Source: JBMTVN01 sp046047235 (GTDB lineage Bacteria; Verrucomicrobiota; Verrucomicrobiia; Limisphaerales; JAHDYP01). Taken from it: 64,000 nt of DNA. The position numbers were made by a program, and so were the translations under genes. Below the pieces are notes generated by a model. The model saw nothing but the letters and a program-made list of their open reading frames with translations. It was not told the DNA's origin and made no database searches. This document shows positions 51,469-60,130 of this stretch, one piece after another. The stretch is taken from assembly GCA_046047235.1 (NCBI GenBank), contig JBJOII010000019.1, positions 1-64,000 of the forward strand. Reading direction: 5' to 3'. The number at the start of each line of letters is the position of its first letter. The first letter of the stretch is position 1.

Positions 51469-52794
51469 TCAACGAGCTGGGGTATTTGGGCTTTGGGGGA
51501 GGCCGAGGGCTTTACGCAGAGCAGCGATAGCGACGCGGCGGTCGCTTTCGGCCTCTACGCGTCGGACGCGGGCTGCGGTGAGGGCGGTTTCGGCATCGAT
51601 CAATTGGGTAGAGAGCGCGAGGCCTTGTTCGAATCTTGAGCGGGTTAGTTCGGCGCTTTCCGAGGCTTGTTCGGAGGCTCGGCTGGTGACTTCGAGGCGT
51701 TGGTCGGCTTCCTGGAGGGCAAGTCGGGCGCGGGATACTTCGAGTTGGATGCCGAGTTGGAGTTTTCGTTCCGTTTCGATGGCGGCGTCGAGGGCGGCTT
51801 GGGCTTCGCGTTTGCGTCCGCGGGTGAGGTTGCCGTCCCAGAGGTTCCAGTTCATTTCGACTCCGGCGGTATAGCTATCGGTTTCCCCGTTGAAGTGCCA
51901 ACCGTGGTCATAGTCATAGCGGCCGAAGGCGTTGACTGAAGGGCGGCCGCTGGCGCGGGCTCCGCGGAGGGCGGCTTCAGCGGCTTCGCGTTGTTTTGCG
52001 GCGGCGGCGAGCTCCGGTCGTGCGGGGACCGTGTTGGGGGCGGGCACGGGGATGTCGGGAATTTCGAACTCAACAGTTTCGAGGGGGGACTCGACGGCGA
52101 GGAGGTTCTCCATGATTCGGAGAGTGAGGGCGTTGGCATTTTTGGCGCGAACGAGGTTTTCCCGGGCTTCAGCGAGGCGCACTTCGACATCGAGCACCTC
52201 TGTTTTGAGGGCGGTGCCGGCGGTCAGCCGTTTATTGGCGGTGACCAGGCTGGCCTCGAAGGCTTTGGTTGCTGCGGTTGTGGCTTCGATAAAAGCGTGG
52301 GTTTTCTGGATTGTGTGGTAGGCGCGGGCGACCTCGAAGGCGAGGGCATGGCGGGTGGCGAGGTCGATTTGCCGGGCGGCGTCGAGGCCGGCGGTCGCGC
52401 GATCACGGCGGGCTGAGCTTTGGCCTCCCTGGTAGAGGGGCATGACCACGAGTCCGTGCACGTTGAAATTGTCGGCATCGGGGATGTTATTGATGAGATC
52501 GAGACCGAAGGACTGTTGGTTGAGTGCGGCGCCGAAGACCCGCATGGGGTTGTCGGTAACGGCGTAGCTGGAGTTCAGGCTGAGCTGTGGCCAGAACGCG
52601 GCGTTGGCCTGTTGGAGGGCGGCTTCGGCGCCTTCGATGCGGTGCTGGGCGAGCCTTGCGTCGGGATTGTTGGCGAGGGCGATTTCTATGGCGCGATCGA
52701 GGCTGAGAGTATCGCCGGCGTTTGGCTGGGTTTGGCCCAGGGCTAGCCAACCGCTCAGGGCGGTCACAGCGCTAATGAGGTAGACAGCTTGCAT
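51469..52794 (-). CDS. TolC-family outer membrane channel of the RND system
   Basis: ATG 52794 is chosen over the upstream 52845 because it begins the signal peptide (MQAVYLISAVTALSGWLALG). The mature protein of about 420 residues has the two-fold OEP repeat: LDRAIEIALANNPDARLAQHRIEGAEAAL and, in the second half, RPELAAAAKQREAAEAALRGARASG, with long helices and a C-terminal FEQGLALSTQLIDAETALTAARV. It forms the outer-membrane tunnel for the RND pump whose adaptor and permease genes follow. It is probably the first gene of the operon; the promoter would lie in 52795-52910. Confidence 0.92.
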   Translation of the reverse strand: MQAVYLISAVTALSGWLALGQTQPNAGDTLSLDRAIEIALANNPDARLAQHRIEGAEAALQQANAAFWPQLSLNSSYAVTDNPMRVFGAALNQQSFGLDLINNIPDADNFNVHGLVVMPLYQGGQSSARRDRATAGLDAARQIDLATRHALAFEVARAYHTIQKTHAFIEATTAATKAFEASLVTANKRLTAGTALKTEVLDVEVRLAEARENLVRAKNANALTLRIMENLLAVESPLETVEFEIPDIPVPAPNTVPARPELAAAAKQREAAEAALRGARASGRPSVNAFGRYDYDHGWHFNGETDSYTAGVEMNWNLWDGNLTRGRKREAQAALDAAIETERKLQLGIQLEVSRARLALQEADQRLEVTSRASEQASESAELTRSRFEQGLALSTQLIDAETALTAARVRRVEAESDRRVAIAALRKALGLPQSPNTPAR

Positions 52795-52910
52795 GGTTCT
52801 GGTCGGCTTAGAGGGTGAGTTCGGACGGGAGCGAGGATTGTTCAATCCCGCCGGGATTCAGACCAGCAAAAAGCGTGGTTCCGGTGCTGGTCTGGAAGGT
52901 TGGCCGCGGT

Positions 52911-53120
52911 TCAGCTGCAGCAGTTGCGTTTACCGGTTCCGATACCCAGCTTTTTGAAGATCTTTTCCGGGGGGCAGAAGCCGGTGAAGGCGGATTGAAT
53001 CAGATTCAATCCGACGAACCCGGTGAGGAGGAGCCACCATTCGCTGACCCAGTGAGCGAGGGAGATACTGATGAGGATCATGACTCCGGCGAGAACTCTA
53101 ATTGCACCTTCAAGACTCAT
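52911..53120 (-). CDS. DUF2892 (YgaP C-terminal-like) small membrane protein
   Basis: The 69-residue protein has two short membrane helices: VLAGVMILISISLAHW and WWLLLTGFVGLNLIQSAFTGFCPPEKIFKKLGI. The FTGFCPxxxxxKKLG motif is diagnostic of DUF2892, the membrane part of YgaP-type proteins, often found beside rhodanese or sulfur/arsenic genes. A second Cys pair (RNCCS) closes the protein. No rhodanese domain is present here. It stands upstream of the RND operon on the same strand, so cotranscription is possible. Confidence 0.88.
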   Translation of the reverse strand: MSLEGAIRVLAGVMILISISLAHWVSEWWLLLTGFVGLNLIQSAFTGFCPPEKIFKKLGIGTGKRNCCS

Positions 53121-53411
53121 GGTATGTTTTCCTTTATCTAGTTGGATAATTACCGATTTTGGCTCTTCTGAGTCGCTGGCAGCCTAAAGGTTACACGGGG
53201 TTGCAATAATGCGGGACAAAATGTGGCCGAATGGTGGCGCCGCGTGGTGATTTGGGGTGTCTGGCTGGCAGGGATTTTTGAATGGAGGGCAATCTTTGCT
53301 CGCGGTTGCCTGCTTACATCGGGTCGTCTTCTGGCCTGGGGATGCCGATCGGCGGCTGCGAGACGGCTGCGACCTTTTACTGGGGGAATCCAAGTTACGC
53401 TCAAGAGCCTC
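53121..53411. other. Gene-free region between DUF2892 and the Tll0287-like gene
   Basis: Open frames here on both strands are short, low in recognisable motifs and mutually overlapping, so none is supported. The right-to-left promoter for DUF2892 and possibly the RND operon should be within the 53121-53220 part, which is less GC-rich than its surroundings. No repeat or RNA was recognised. Confidence 0.35.
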
Positions 53412-54083
53412 TCAGGGCTTTGCGGGCTCCTGTGCGGACAGGTTGTTGACGAATGCGTGAGGGAAGTCGATGCGCCATAGGCCGCGGAGGTCTCCGAGCT
53501 TGAACCCCGTTGCCTGGTCTTGGGGGTAGAGTTTGGCGAGGGCGTCTCCAGTTTCGGGGGCGAGCGTGTCTCCGGGTATTCCGTGGCAGTTGAGGCAGAG
53601 GTTGGTGGCGATGGCGATCGGGGCGTAGAACGTGAGGCCTCCATCGGCAGCGGTCTGGAGGAGTGGCTGAAGGGGTTGAGCTGCGGCTTTCTGTTCCTGA
53701 TATTGCTGGATGATTTGGGTTTCCGAATCGGAGGCGCGATTGGCGGCGTTGCGAGGTCGGTGCGAGACACGGCGGATAGTGACACCGTGTTTCATGGCGA
53801 GGCTCGCCGTCAGCGGGGCGGCTTGGACGGAGCAGAGGGGGATAGCGTTGGTGGGGCCACCTTCCTGGATAGCTGCGAGGAGGACACTGCTGAGAGATTT
53901 ACCGACCTCGGCGGCGATTTCCCTGCCGTGTTGGGTGGCGGCGATCCGGGTTGCTTCAGTGAGCGGTGCGGGGCTTGGGGCGGCAGACTGGCCGTGGTCA
54001 TCGTGGCTGGAGGGGGAGCAGGCGGAGAATGCCAGCAGGGTGGTTACGCCCAGGAGGGCGGGGCGGATCGGGAGAGAATTCAT
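53412..54083 (-). CDS. Tll0287-like (DUF3365) heme lipoprotein
   Basis: The 223-residue protein has a lipoprotein signal with FSAC (Cys22) and one DUF3365/Tll0287-like domain. Landmarks are IPLCSVQAAPLTASLAMKHGVTIRRVSHRPRNAANRAS (spread over about 80-117), a heme site CLNCHG near residue 165, and the C-terminal TGFKLGDLRGLWRIDFP. Such domains bind heme c and occur alone or as sensor inputs. Here it is a stand-alone periplasmic lipoprotein, 156 bp downstream of a diheme peroxidase gene on the same strand, suggesting a redox-sensing or electron-transfer role with that enzyme. Confidence 0.88.
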   Translation of the reverse strand: MNSLPIRPALLGVTTLLAFSACSPSSHDDHGQSAAPSPAPLTEATRIAATQHGREIAAEVGKSLSSVLLAAIQEGGPTNAIPLCSVQAAPLTASLAMKHGVTIRRVSHRPRNAANRASDSETQIIQQYQEQKAAAQPLQPLLQTAADGGLTFYAPIAIATNLCLNCHGIPGDTLAPETGDALAKLYPQDQATGFKLGDLRGLWRIDFPHAFVNNLSAQEPAKP

Positions 54084-54239
54084 GGTATGGCAGGTTGGTT
54101 TTTAAGCGTTTCCAGGAGGTCACAGGGACGACCGAGGCCGTGGCGGGCGGCGATTTCGCGAAAGAAACCGGGCGCTCCCTTGGCCCTACGCTCCAAGGAT
54201 GCGCCCGGTTCTTGCATTGTTGGCAACCGGTAATCGCGT

Positions 54240-55301
54240 TTACCGGGATGCGGCTTTGGCGGGCACGAGGCCTTCGCCACTGAGGGAATTCAGGAAAGCA
54301 ACGACGCTCTGGATCTCGGCCTCGGTGAGTTCCTTGCCGAGCTGCATCCAGCCCATGCGTTTGACGACATCCTTGAGTTCGCTGACTTTGCCGTCGTGGA
54401 AGTAGGGTGCGGTGAGGGCGACGTTACGCAGGCTGGGCACCTTGAACTTGTATTCATCGTCCTCCTCCTGCGTGACGTCGAAGCGGCCTTTGTCCTTTTG
54501 GAATTCGTAGGGATTGACCAGTCCTGATTTGTGGTAGGCGTTGGCACCGATCACCGGGCCGTTGTGGCAGGTGGTGCAACCGATCTCGAGGAAGGTGGCC
54601 AGCCCTTCCTTTTCTGCAGGGGTGAGCTTTTTGTCGTCACCCTTGAGGAACGCGTCGAAGCGGTCCCGGGAGATCAACGTGCGTTCGAAGGCTGCGATGG
54701 CCTTGGCCATGTTTTCGTAGCTGAGGGGAGAGGCTTCGCCGGGGAAGGCCTTCTTAAACAGCCCGGGGTAGGTTTTATCAGCGGAGAGGCGCTGCACGAC
54801 TGTTGTTTCGTCGGGCATGGCCATTTCCACGGGATTGAGCACGGGGCCTTTGGCTTGTTCGGCGAGGTCGGCGGCGCGACCGTCCCAGAACTGGGCCAGG
54901 TGGAATCCGGCGTTCCATGTCGTGGGGGAGTTACGGCCGCCGAGTTCCTTGAAAGCACCTGGGGAGGTGGGAAGATTATCCACGCCGGATTTGCCTTCAT
55001 CGACCTGGTGGCAGGAGTTGCAGGATTGCGTTTCGTTTTTGGAGAGGCGTTTTTCGAAGTAGAGGGTTTTGCCCAGTTCGATGAGCGCGGGGGTATCGTT
55101 CTCCGCGCCCGGCATTTTATCTGGCAGAGGTTGGAAGACGGCGAGGGCGGTGGTACGGAGAGTGGCATCATCGGGCACCGTGACGGCGGAGACTGCGAGG
55201 GGTGCTGCGGCGATGGCGCAGGCGACCCAAGCGGGGAGCTTAACAGCCGGGAGCAGGTGACCGGTTTGTTGAATAAAGGTTGGTTCAGGTCTGCTGTTCA
55301 T
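54240..55301 (-). CDS. Diheme cytochrome c peroxidase (CcpA/MauG family)
   Basis: The 353-residue protein has a signal peptide (WVACAIAAAPLAVSA) and two heme domains: CNSCH near residue 93 and CTTCH near residue 245. Family motifs include LGKTLYFEKRLSKNETQSC, GRNSPTTWNAG, FWDGRAADLAEQAKGPVLNPVEM and FKVPSLRNVALTAPYFHDGKV. It should reduce hydrogen peroxide in the periplasm using electrons from a cytochrome or cupredoxin. Both hemes and the GRAADL region are intact. A Tll0287-like heme lipoprotein gene follows on the same strand. Confidence 0.93.
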   Translation of the reverse strand: MNSRPEPTFIQQTGHLLPAVKLPAWVACAIAAAPLAVSAVTVPDDATLRTTALAVFQPLPDKMPGAENDTPALIELGKTLYFEKRLSKNETQSCNSCHQVDEGKSGVDNLPTSPGAFKELGGRNSPTTWNAGFHLAQFWDGRAADLAEQAKGPVLNPVEMAMPDETTVVQRLSADKTYPGLFKKAFPGEASPLSYENMAKAIAAFERTLISRDRFDAFLKGDDKKLTPAEKEGLATFLEIGCTTCHNGPVIGANAYHKSGLVNPYEFQKDKGRFDVTQEEDDEYKFKVPSLRNVALTAPYFHDGKVSELKDVVKRMGWMQLGKELTEAEIQSVVAFLNSLSGEGLVPAKAASR

Positions 55302-55601
55302 AAGTTTGATTGCATCAAGAATACCTAAAATCGCGCGATGCGCAATGGCTGCGACGTACGAGCGACTCGTTCACAGCATGCAGGGGTGGAGCCGGTTGAT
55401 TCATGATGGTTACAAAAAATGTTGCGACAGATTTGGGCGCGTTTTTTGTGGATGACGAGGGCTTATGGGGTGGTCTCGGAACGGGGTGTGGCGGGTTGGC
55501 ATTCGCAAGAAACCGCTTGCGTGGACGGCGGGTCTAACGCAAATAAGCCCAGAGTAGTGGCGGGTAAGGCTGGTCCTGAAATCGAAAAGAAAGGAGCACA
55601 T
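55302..55601. other. Divergent promoter region between peroxidase and GNAT genes
   Basis: No convincing coding sequence is seen. The frame of the acetyltransferase is open back to 55419, but its codons there resemble nothing and a good Shine-Dalgarno (AAAGGAG, eight bases before ATG 55602) marks the later start. The interval is locally AT-richer around 55302-55440, compatible with divergent promoters. Confidence 0.4.
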
Positions 55602-56183
55602 ATGTTGTTGGATGACATTTTGGAGGAGTATCCCAAGGAAGCGAAGTTGAAGGAGGGGTTCTCGATGCAGGTCCGCCCGCTTGAGAAGGACGACGAGATG
55701 GCCTTTCACGAGTTCTTTCTGGCGTTGCCGGAGAGGGAGCGAATGTTCATCAAGCACCGGGTGACTGATCCGTCGGTGATTCGGGATTGGTGTGAGCGGA
55801 TTGATTTGGGGCACAAGCTGCCTTTATTGGGATTTCATGAGGGACAGGTGGCGGGGTGTTGCACCTTGCACCAGCAGCTGGGTGGTTGGAAGCGGCATGT
55901 GGGGAGGGTAAGTGTATTGGTGCATCCGAAGTTTCGGGGCAAGGGGATCGCGAAGTGGCTGGTGAACGAGGTGATGGACATGGCCCAGCAGACTGGTTTG
56001 GAGAAACTGGAGGCAGAGTTTCTTGCGGACCAAAAGGCTGCGGTGAAGGTGTTCGGGTTGCTGGGTTTTTCGGAACTGTTGTTGCTTCCCGACTACGTCA
56101 AGGACATGCAGGCAGTCACCCACGACTACATCCTGATGGGTGTGGATTTGCCGACTCCCGAGGAGTATGCCGGGAGGCTGTAG
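55602..56183 (+). CDS. GNAT-family N-acetyltransferase
   Basis: The start at 55602 is set by the Shine-Dalgarno AAAGGAG. The 193-residue protein has a leader helix (LLDDILEEYPKEAKLKEG), then the GNAT core: VRPLEKDDEMAFHEFF (strand 1), VGRVSVLVHPKFRGKGIAKWLV (motif A, with the RGKGIA pyrophosphate loop) and FLADQKAAVKVFGLLGFSE (motif B). It transfers an acetyl group from acetyl-CoA to an unknown amine. No operon partners are obvious. Confidence 0.88.
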   Translation: MLLDDILEEYPKEAKLKEGFSMQVRPLEKDDEMAFHEFFLALPERERMFIKHRVTDPSVIRDWCERIDLGHKLPLLGFHEGQVAGCCTLHQQLGGWKRHVGRVSVLVHPKFRGKGIAKWLVNEVMDMAQQTGLEKLEAEFLADQKAAVKVFGLLGFSELLLLPDYVKDMQAVTHDYILMGVDLPTPEEYAGRL

Positions 56184-56271
56184 GCCGGACTGCGGTTTGG
56201 GGTGGGGGACCTTTTGCCTTGACCCCATGTGGGCCCGCCTGAATGCTCTTGTGATTCGCTGACCACGCTTT

Positions 56272-57345
56272 ATGAGTAATTCTGCCAAAGGCTTTTGCGC
56301 ATGCCTGGTGTCCGGGATGGTTTTATGGACCGGATGTCAGACACCTGAAGAAGTACACACCGCCAAGTCGGCCATGTTAGCGCCGAAAGTGAGTTATCCG
56401 GCCATGGGGAGGATTGAGCGGTTTGACCCTGCATTGGACGACATACTTCCTCCCTACGCGATATTAGAGCGGTTGGCGCAGGGGTTTGAGTGGGCGGAGG
56501 GGCCGGTGTGGGTTCCTTCGCAGCACGTTCTGCTCTTTTCTGATGTACCGGAGAACAAGGTCTATCGCTGGCATGAGGTTGCCGGGTTGCAGGTAGCCAT
56601 GGCTCCGAGTGGCTACACGGGGGGAGAGACTGGGCGGCGCGAGCCCGGCTCCAATGGTTTGGCGCTGGATTCCGAGGGGCGCCTGGTACTGTGCCAGCAT
56701 GGCGACCGTCGGGTGGCGAGAGTGAATTGGGATGGTCGGGTGCAGGCGTTGACCAGCCATTACAAGTATCTTCGCTTCAACAGCCCGAACGATCTGGCAT
56801 TTGCCAGCAACGGCGACATGTATTTCACGGATCCTCCTTATGGACTGGACGGCGGGAACGAGGATCCGGCCAAGGAGTTGATGTTCAACGGCGTTTTCCG
56901 TCTGAAGCCCGATGGCGATCTGACGTTGTTGACGGACGAACTGAGCTTCCCGAACGGCATTGCCTTATCGCCGGATGAGAAGCAGCTCTACGTGGCGGTT
57001 TCTGATGAATCGCGCCCGGTAGTTATGGTGTATGACTTGAACAACGATGGGACCTTGGCGGGCGAAGGCCGGGTGTTTTTCAATGCGAAAGTCCTGGCTG
57101 ATGAGGGGCGTCCCGGGTTGCCTGACGGTTTGAAAGTTGATTTGAAAGGCAACGTGTTTGCGACTGGTCCGGGCGGGGTGCTGGTGATTTCTCCGGAGGG
57201 CAAGCTGCTGGGCATCATTAACACTGGCGAAGCCACTGCGAATTGCGCGTGGGGCAATGACGGCAGCGTGCTTTACATTACGGCCGACGGGTTGCTCTGC
57301 CGGGTAAAGACCTGGACGCAGGGGTTCGTGCCGGCCTTTGAGTAG
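56272..57345 (+). CDS. SMP-30/gluconolactonase-like lipoprotein
   Basis: The 357-residue protein has a lipoprotein signal (WTGC, Cys22) and a six-bladed SMP-30-type propeller: EWAEGPVWVPSQHVLLFSDVPENKVYRW, GSNGLALDSEGRLVLCQHGDRRV, SPNDLAFASNGDMYFTDPPYGL, LSFPNGIALSPDEKQLYVAVSD and PDGLKVDLKGNVFATGPGG. The Glu (AEGP), Asn (SPND) and Asp (PDG) positions that bind the catalytic divalent metal are conserved. It probably hydrolyses sugar lactones such as gluconolactone in the periplasm. An intrinsic terminator follows at 57369. Confidence 0.92.
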   Translation: MSNSAKGFCACLVSGMVLWTGCQTPEEVHTAKSAMLAPKVSYPAMGRIERFDPALDDILPPYAILERLAQGFEWAEGPVWVPSQHVLLFSDVPENKVYRWHEVAGLQVAMAPSGYTGGETGRREPGSNGLALDSEGRLVLCQHGDRRVARVNWDGRVQALTSHYKYLRFNSPNDLAFASNGDMYFTDPPYGLDGGNEDPAKELMFNGVFRLKPDGDLTLLTDELSFPNGIALSPDEKQLYVAVSDESRPVVMVYDLNNDGTLAGEGRVFFNAKVLADEGRPGLPDGLKVDLKGNVFATGPGGVLVISPEGKLLGIINTGEATANCAWGNDGSVLYITADGLLCRVKTWTQGFVPAFE

Positions 57346-57368
57346 TTGCCGGATGTGGTTATTTTCAA

Positions 57369-57400
57369 CCGGTGAGGGCAGCGGCCTTCACCGGTTTTTT
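57369..57400 (+). terminator. Intrinsic terminator of the SMP-30 gene
   Basis: CCGGTGAGGGC pairs with GCCTTCACCGG (one mismatch region) around a short loop and is followed directly by six Ts. It lies 24 bases after the SMP-30 stop codon on the same strand, the textbook arrangement for a rho-independent terminator. Confidence 0.85.
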
Positions 57401-57473
57401 GTTGGTTGAAGACGGGTTTGGAGGCGTGAACCCTGGTGGAAAGCCCCGAGGGATGGAAGCAGACAAAGCGAAA

Positions 57474-57523
57474 GGGGCTGCCTGCAAACCGAAGTCACGT
57501 GGACTTCGCCAGAGGGCAGCCCC
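57474..57523 (-). terminator. Two-tier hairpin, probable terminator of the YdcH-like gene
   Basis: The outer stem GGGGCTGCC/GGCAGCCCC (9 bp perfect) encloses an inner stem CGAAGTC/GACTTCG (7 bp perfect) with loop ACGTG. On the minus strand it begins about 20 bases after the YdcH-like stop and is followed by a short T-rich stretch. The nested stems make it a strong structure in RNA of either strand. Confidence 0.7.
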
Positions 57524-57543
57524 GATCGAGTCGGCAGAGGCGC

Positions 57544-57786
57544 TTAGGCCGTGGCTGCGAGGATTTCGTGGTAGACGAGATCCTTGAGGTGCAACCGTTG
57601 TTTCTTCAGTTCCTCGGTCTGCTGATCCGTGGCGGTATCGAGTTCACGTTCGATTCGGCAGATTTGGCGATCGATCGTGTGGTAGTCATCCACGAGCTTT
57701 CGGAAGTTCTCCTGCTCTTCCTTGAGCTTCAGGATCAACTCTTTGTGTTGGGGGAACTCGAGTAGGATTGGGTGATGGAACTCCAT
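57544..57786 (-). CDS. YdcH-like protein (DUF465)
   Basis: The 80-residue protein is entirely helical with the DUF465 pattern: FPQHKELILKLKEEQENFRKLVDDYHTIDRQICRIE, then LKKQRLHLKDLVYHEIL. Family members are short coiled-coil proteins of unknown function, frequent in Proteobacteria and PVC bacteria. It is monocistronic, with a hairpin in its upstream region and a strong two-tier terminator downstream. Confidence 0.9.
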   Translation of the reverse strand: MEFHHPILLEFPQHKELILKLKEEQENFRKLVDDYHTIDRQICRIERELDTATDQQTEELKKQRLHLKDLVYHEILAATA

Positions 57787-57820
57787 AAGGCAATCAACAC
57801 GGTTTGAGGGTTAACACGAA

Positions 57821-57853
57821 GGCTCCCCTAGCGATCTGATCGCTTGGGAAGCC
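57821..57853. promoter_or_regulatory. Hairpin upstream of the YdcH-like gene
   Basis: GGCTCCCCTAGCGAT and ATCGCTTGGGAAGCC pair at 13 of 15 positions around a CTG loop. It lies 34 bases ahead of the YdcH-like start on the minus strand, in the leader or promoter region. It might be the terminator of the LD-carboxypeptidase gene (stop 57975), but no adjacent T-run is seen. Confidence 0.4.
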
Positions 57854-57974
57854 GGGAGAATGCATGGCTGTAGTAAGCCCTAGAACGGACACGGCCAGCA
57901 CGACAAGGATTGCCATTCACTAGTCGTATTTTGCGCGCGAGAGGCTAGGGGATGGGCAGGTATTGCGTGTGCGC

Positions 57975-58922
57975 TTAGGCGGTGACGGCCGGTTCGAGGA
58001 ACTGGATTGCGGGTTGGCGCAGCGCGCTGACGCGGACGGGAACACCGACCGGGAGGGTGAGGCGTCGCGGGATGTGGCCGTAGGGGAGGTTGGCTAGCAC
58101 TGGGCCGGGGACGGGCTGGACGTGATCCCGGAGGACGTCCTGGATGGTGACTGGGCCGTATTCTGGACGGCTGGTTGTGCACTGAGTGAACTTTCCCAGC
58201 AGCAGCGCCGCCAGTTTGCGGGTGGCTCCAGCGAGGGTGAGTTGGTTGAACAGTCGATCGATGCGGTGGAGCTGCTCGCCCACATCTTCGATGGCGAGCA
58301 CGGTCCCCTGAAGCTTTGGGAAGAAGCGGGTGCCGAGGAGGGAGCCCAGCATGGCCAAATTTGCGGGAACCAGTGCGCCTTCGGATTGGCCGGGCTTCCA
58401 GCAGTCCAGAGGCGCATCTTGAGGCATGGGCAGAGCGGCGGGCTTTCTGGTGGAGGTGATGAGACGCCAGAAGTGCTCTTCCGTAAAGGGGTCCATGCCG
58501 GCGGCGAACTCGACGGCGACCATCGGGCCTGAGAACGTGACCAGGCTGATACGGCGCCAGATGGCGAGCTGGAGGGCGGTGATGTCGCTAAATCCGACGA
58601 TGACCTTGGGGTCACGTCGGAGAGCAGCATAGTCGACAAGTGGCAGGATGCGGGGTGAGCCATAGCCTCCGCGGAGTGCGATGATGGCTCTGACCCGGGG
58701 ATTCCGGATCATGTCATTGAGATCCTGGGCCCGCTGGGCATCGGAGCCTGCGAGGAATCCGGTAGAAGCGTGGATATGTTTTCCCGGCAGGACGTGGTAG
58801 CCGAGTGATTCGAGATAGCGAATGCCCTTGTTGATCCGCGAATGGTCCAGGGCTGGGCTGGCGGGTGCAACAATACCGATCAGGTCGCCTCGTTTTATCC
58901 TCTGGGGTTTCAGGAGGGACAT
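57975..58922 (-). CDS. LD-carboxypeptidase (peptidase family S66)
   Basis: The 315-residue cytoplasmic protein has the S66 fold. IGIVAPASPALDHSRINKGI lies at the N-terminus, ALRGGYGSPRILPLVD follows, the nucleophile Ser112 is in VGFSDITAL, and the charge-relay Glu (LAIEDVGEQLHRIDR) and His (LPYGHIPRRLTLPVG) are both present. It cleaves the terminal D-alanine from murein tetrapeptides during peptidoglycan recycling. A monocistronic arrangement is likely. Confidence 0.92.
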   Translation of the reverse strand: MSLLKPQRIKRGDLIGIVAPASPALDHSRINKGIRYLESLGYHVLPGKHIHASTGFLAGSDAQRAQDLNDMIRNPRVRAIIALRGGYGSPRILPLVDYAALRRDPKVIVGFSDITALQLAIWRRISLVTFSGPMVAVEFAAGMDPFTEEHFWRLITSTRKPAALPMPQDAPLDCWKPGQSEGALVPANLAMLGSLLGTRFFPKLQGTVLAIEDVGEQLHRIDRLFNQLTLAGATRKLAALLLGKFTQCTTSRPEYGPVTIQDVLRDHVQPVPGPVLANLPYGHIPRRLTLPVGVPVRVSALRQPAIQFLEPAVTA

Positions 58923-59032
58923 TTAGGGCCTCGAACGGGAGGCCCGGTTTCCGCGGTCGGCGGGCTCAGGCTTTGGGTGTTGTTCGCGTTTGGGCATCCG
59001 CCTGCTATGAGCATGAGGAGCCATTGGGGTCT

Positions 59033-60130
59033 TCAGGCGGCGGGGGCAGCCCCAGGCATGGGGGGAGTTACCGGGCGACGCACATCTGCCAGGCGAGTCC
59101 GCATCATATCAGCCCGGTGAAGATCGCGGGCATCGGGCGAGAGTTTCTCGCTGAATTGTCTCTGCAGATGGGCGGGTTGGGTGATGATGAACAACTCATC
59201 GACCAGGGATCGCGGCACGCCGGGGAAGCAACCGACATCGATACCCAGACGCATCAGGGAGAGCAAATTCAGGCATTCCTTGGAGGAGATGCTGTGTGCA
59301 TTGGCGAGGATTCCATAGGCCCGGCCGATATGGTTGAAGAGCATCTTGGGCTTCTTCTCGAGGATCATGGCGCGGGCGTTTTCCTCGTGCTCGATGAGCT
59401 GGGAGACGACCTTGCCCAGTCGTTCAAGGATATCGGGCTCGGCTTCGCCGAGGGTCATCTGATTGGAGACCTGAAAGATATTCCCGAGAGCCTCTGTGCC
59501 TTCCCCGTAGAGGCCACGAACGGCGAGTCCGAGCTTATTGACGGCGGTGATGACCTGATTGACCTGTTCGGCGAGGACGAGGCCCGGGAGGTGGAGCATG
59601 GCACTGACCCGGATTCCGGTGCCCAGGTTGGTGGGGCAGGCGGTGAGGTAGCCAAGCTCCCGACTGAAGGCGTAATCGAGCTGCTTTTCGAGGGCGGTAT
59701 CGAGTTCGTCTATGGCTTGCCAGACTGCCTGGAGCTGGAGGCCGGGCCGGATGGCCTGCATACGAAGATGGTCCTCCTCGTTGATCATGACTCCGAGGGT
59801 GAGCTCACGATTCAGGACGAGGCCGCTGCCGGCGGAGCGTGCCGCGTGCTCACGGCTAATGAGGTGGCGTTCCACGAGGATTTGTTTATCCGTGGTGCTC
59901 AGCGTTTCCATGGACTCGGCGAAGCCGCCTTCCATACGATCGAGCCCTGCGATAACTGGCGCGATGTGTTCATAGCAGCGGACGCGGTCGGGTTTCTTAG
60001 CCCAGCCGGGGAAGGGGAAGCCGCGGATGTTCCGCGCCAGTCGGACGCGGCTGGTGAGGACGATCGAATCCTGGGGGCCTTCGACCCGGCAGACCTCTGC
60101 GGCGGAGGGTAGAAAATCGTTGATGTTCAT
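59033..60130 (-). CDS. mcsB: Protein-arginine kinase McsB
   Basis: ATG 60130 is chosen; it overlaps the mcsA stop (ATGA, 60127-60130), although the frame is open further upstream. The 365-residue protein has the phosphagen-kinase fold. Landmarks are IVLTSRVRLARNIRGFPFP, the acidic substrate site MINEEDHLRMQ, the catalytic-type Cys in ACPTNLGTGIRVSAMLHLP, VRGLYGEGTEALGNIFQVSNQ and a C-terminal RADMMRTRL. McsB phosphorylates arginines, marking proteins for ClpCP in Firmicutes. All recognisable catalytic elements are present. It is coupled to mcsA; clpC and ctsR are not in the window. Confidence 0.93.
   Translation of the reverse strand: MNINDFLPSAAEVCRVEGPQDSIVLTSRVRLARNIRGFPFPGWAKKPDRVRCYEHIAPVIAGLDRMEGGFAESMETLSTTDKQILVERHLISREHAARSAGSGLVLNRELTLGVMINEEDHLRMQAIRPGLQLQAVWQAIDELDTALEKQLDYAFSRELGYLTACPTNLGTGIRVSAMLHLPGLVLAEQVNQVITAVNKLGLAVRGLYGEGTEALGNIFQVSNQMTLGEAEPDILERLGKVVSQLIEHEENARAMILEKKPKMLFNHIGRAYGILANAHSISSKECLNLLSLMRLGIDVGCFPGVPRSLVDELFIITQPAHLQRQFSEKLSPDARDLHRADMMRTRLADVRRPVTPPMPGAAPAA

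Noticed and set aside
53150..53785. 211-codon minus-strand open frame spanning the gap and the Tll0287-like gene
   Set aside because: It overlaps the real Tll0287-like frame out of phase and has a Ser/Pro/Arg-rich composition with no family resemblance.
58865..60112. 415-codon plus-strand open frame
   Set aside because: It is antisense to mcsB, which has complete kinase motifs.
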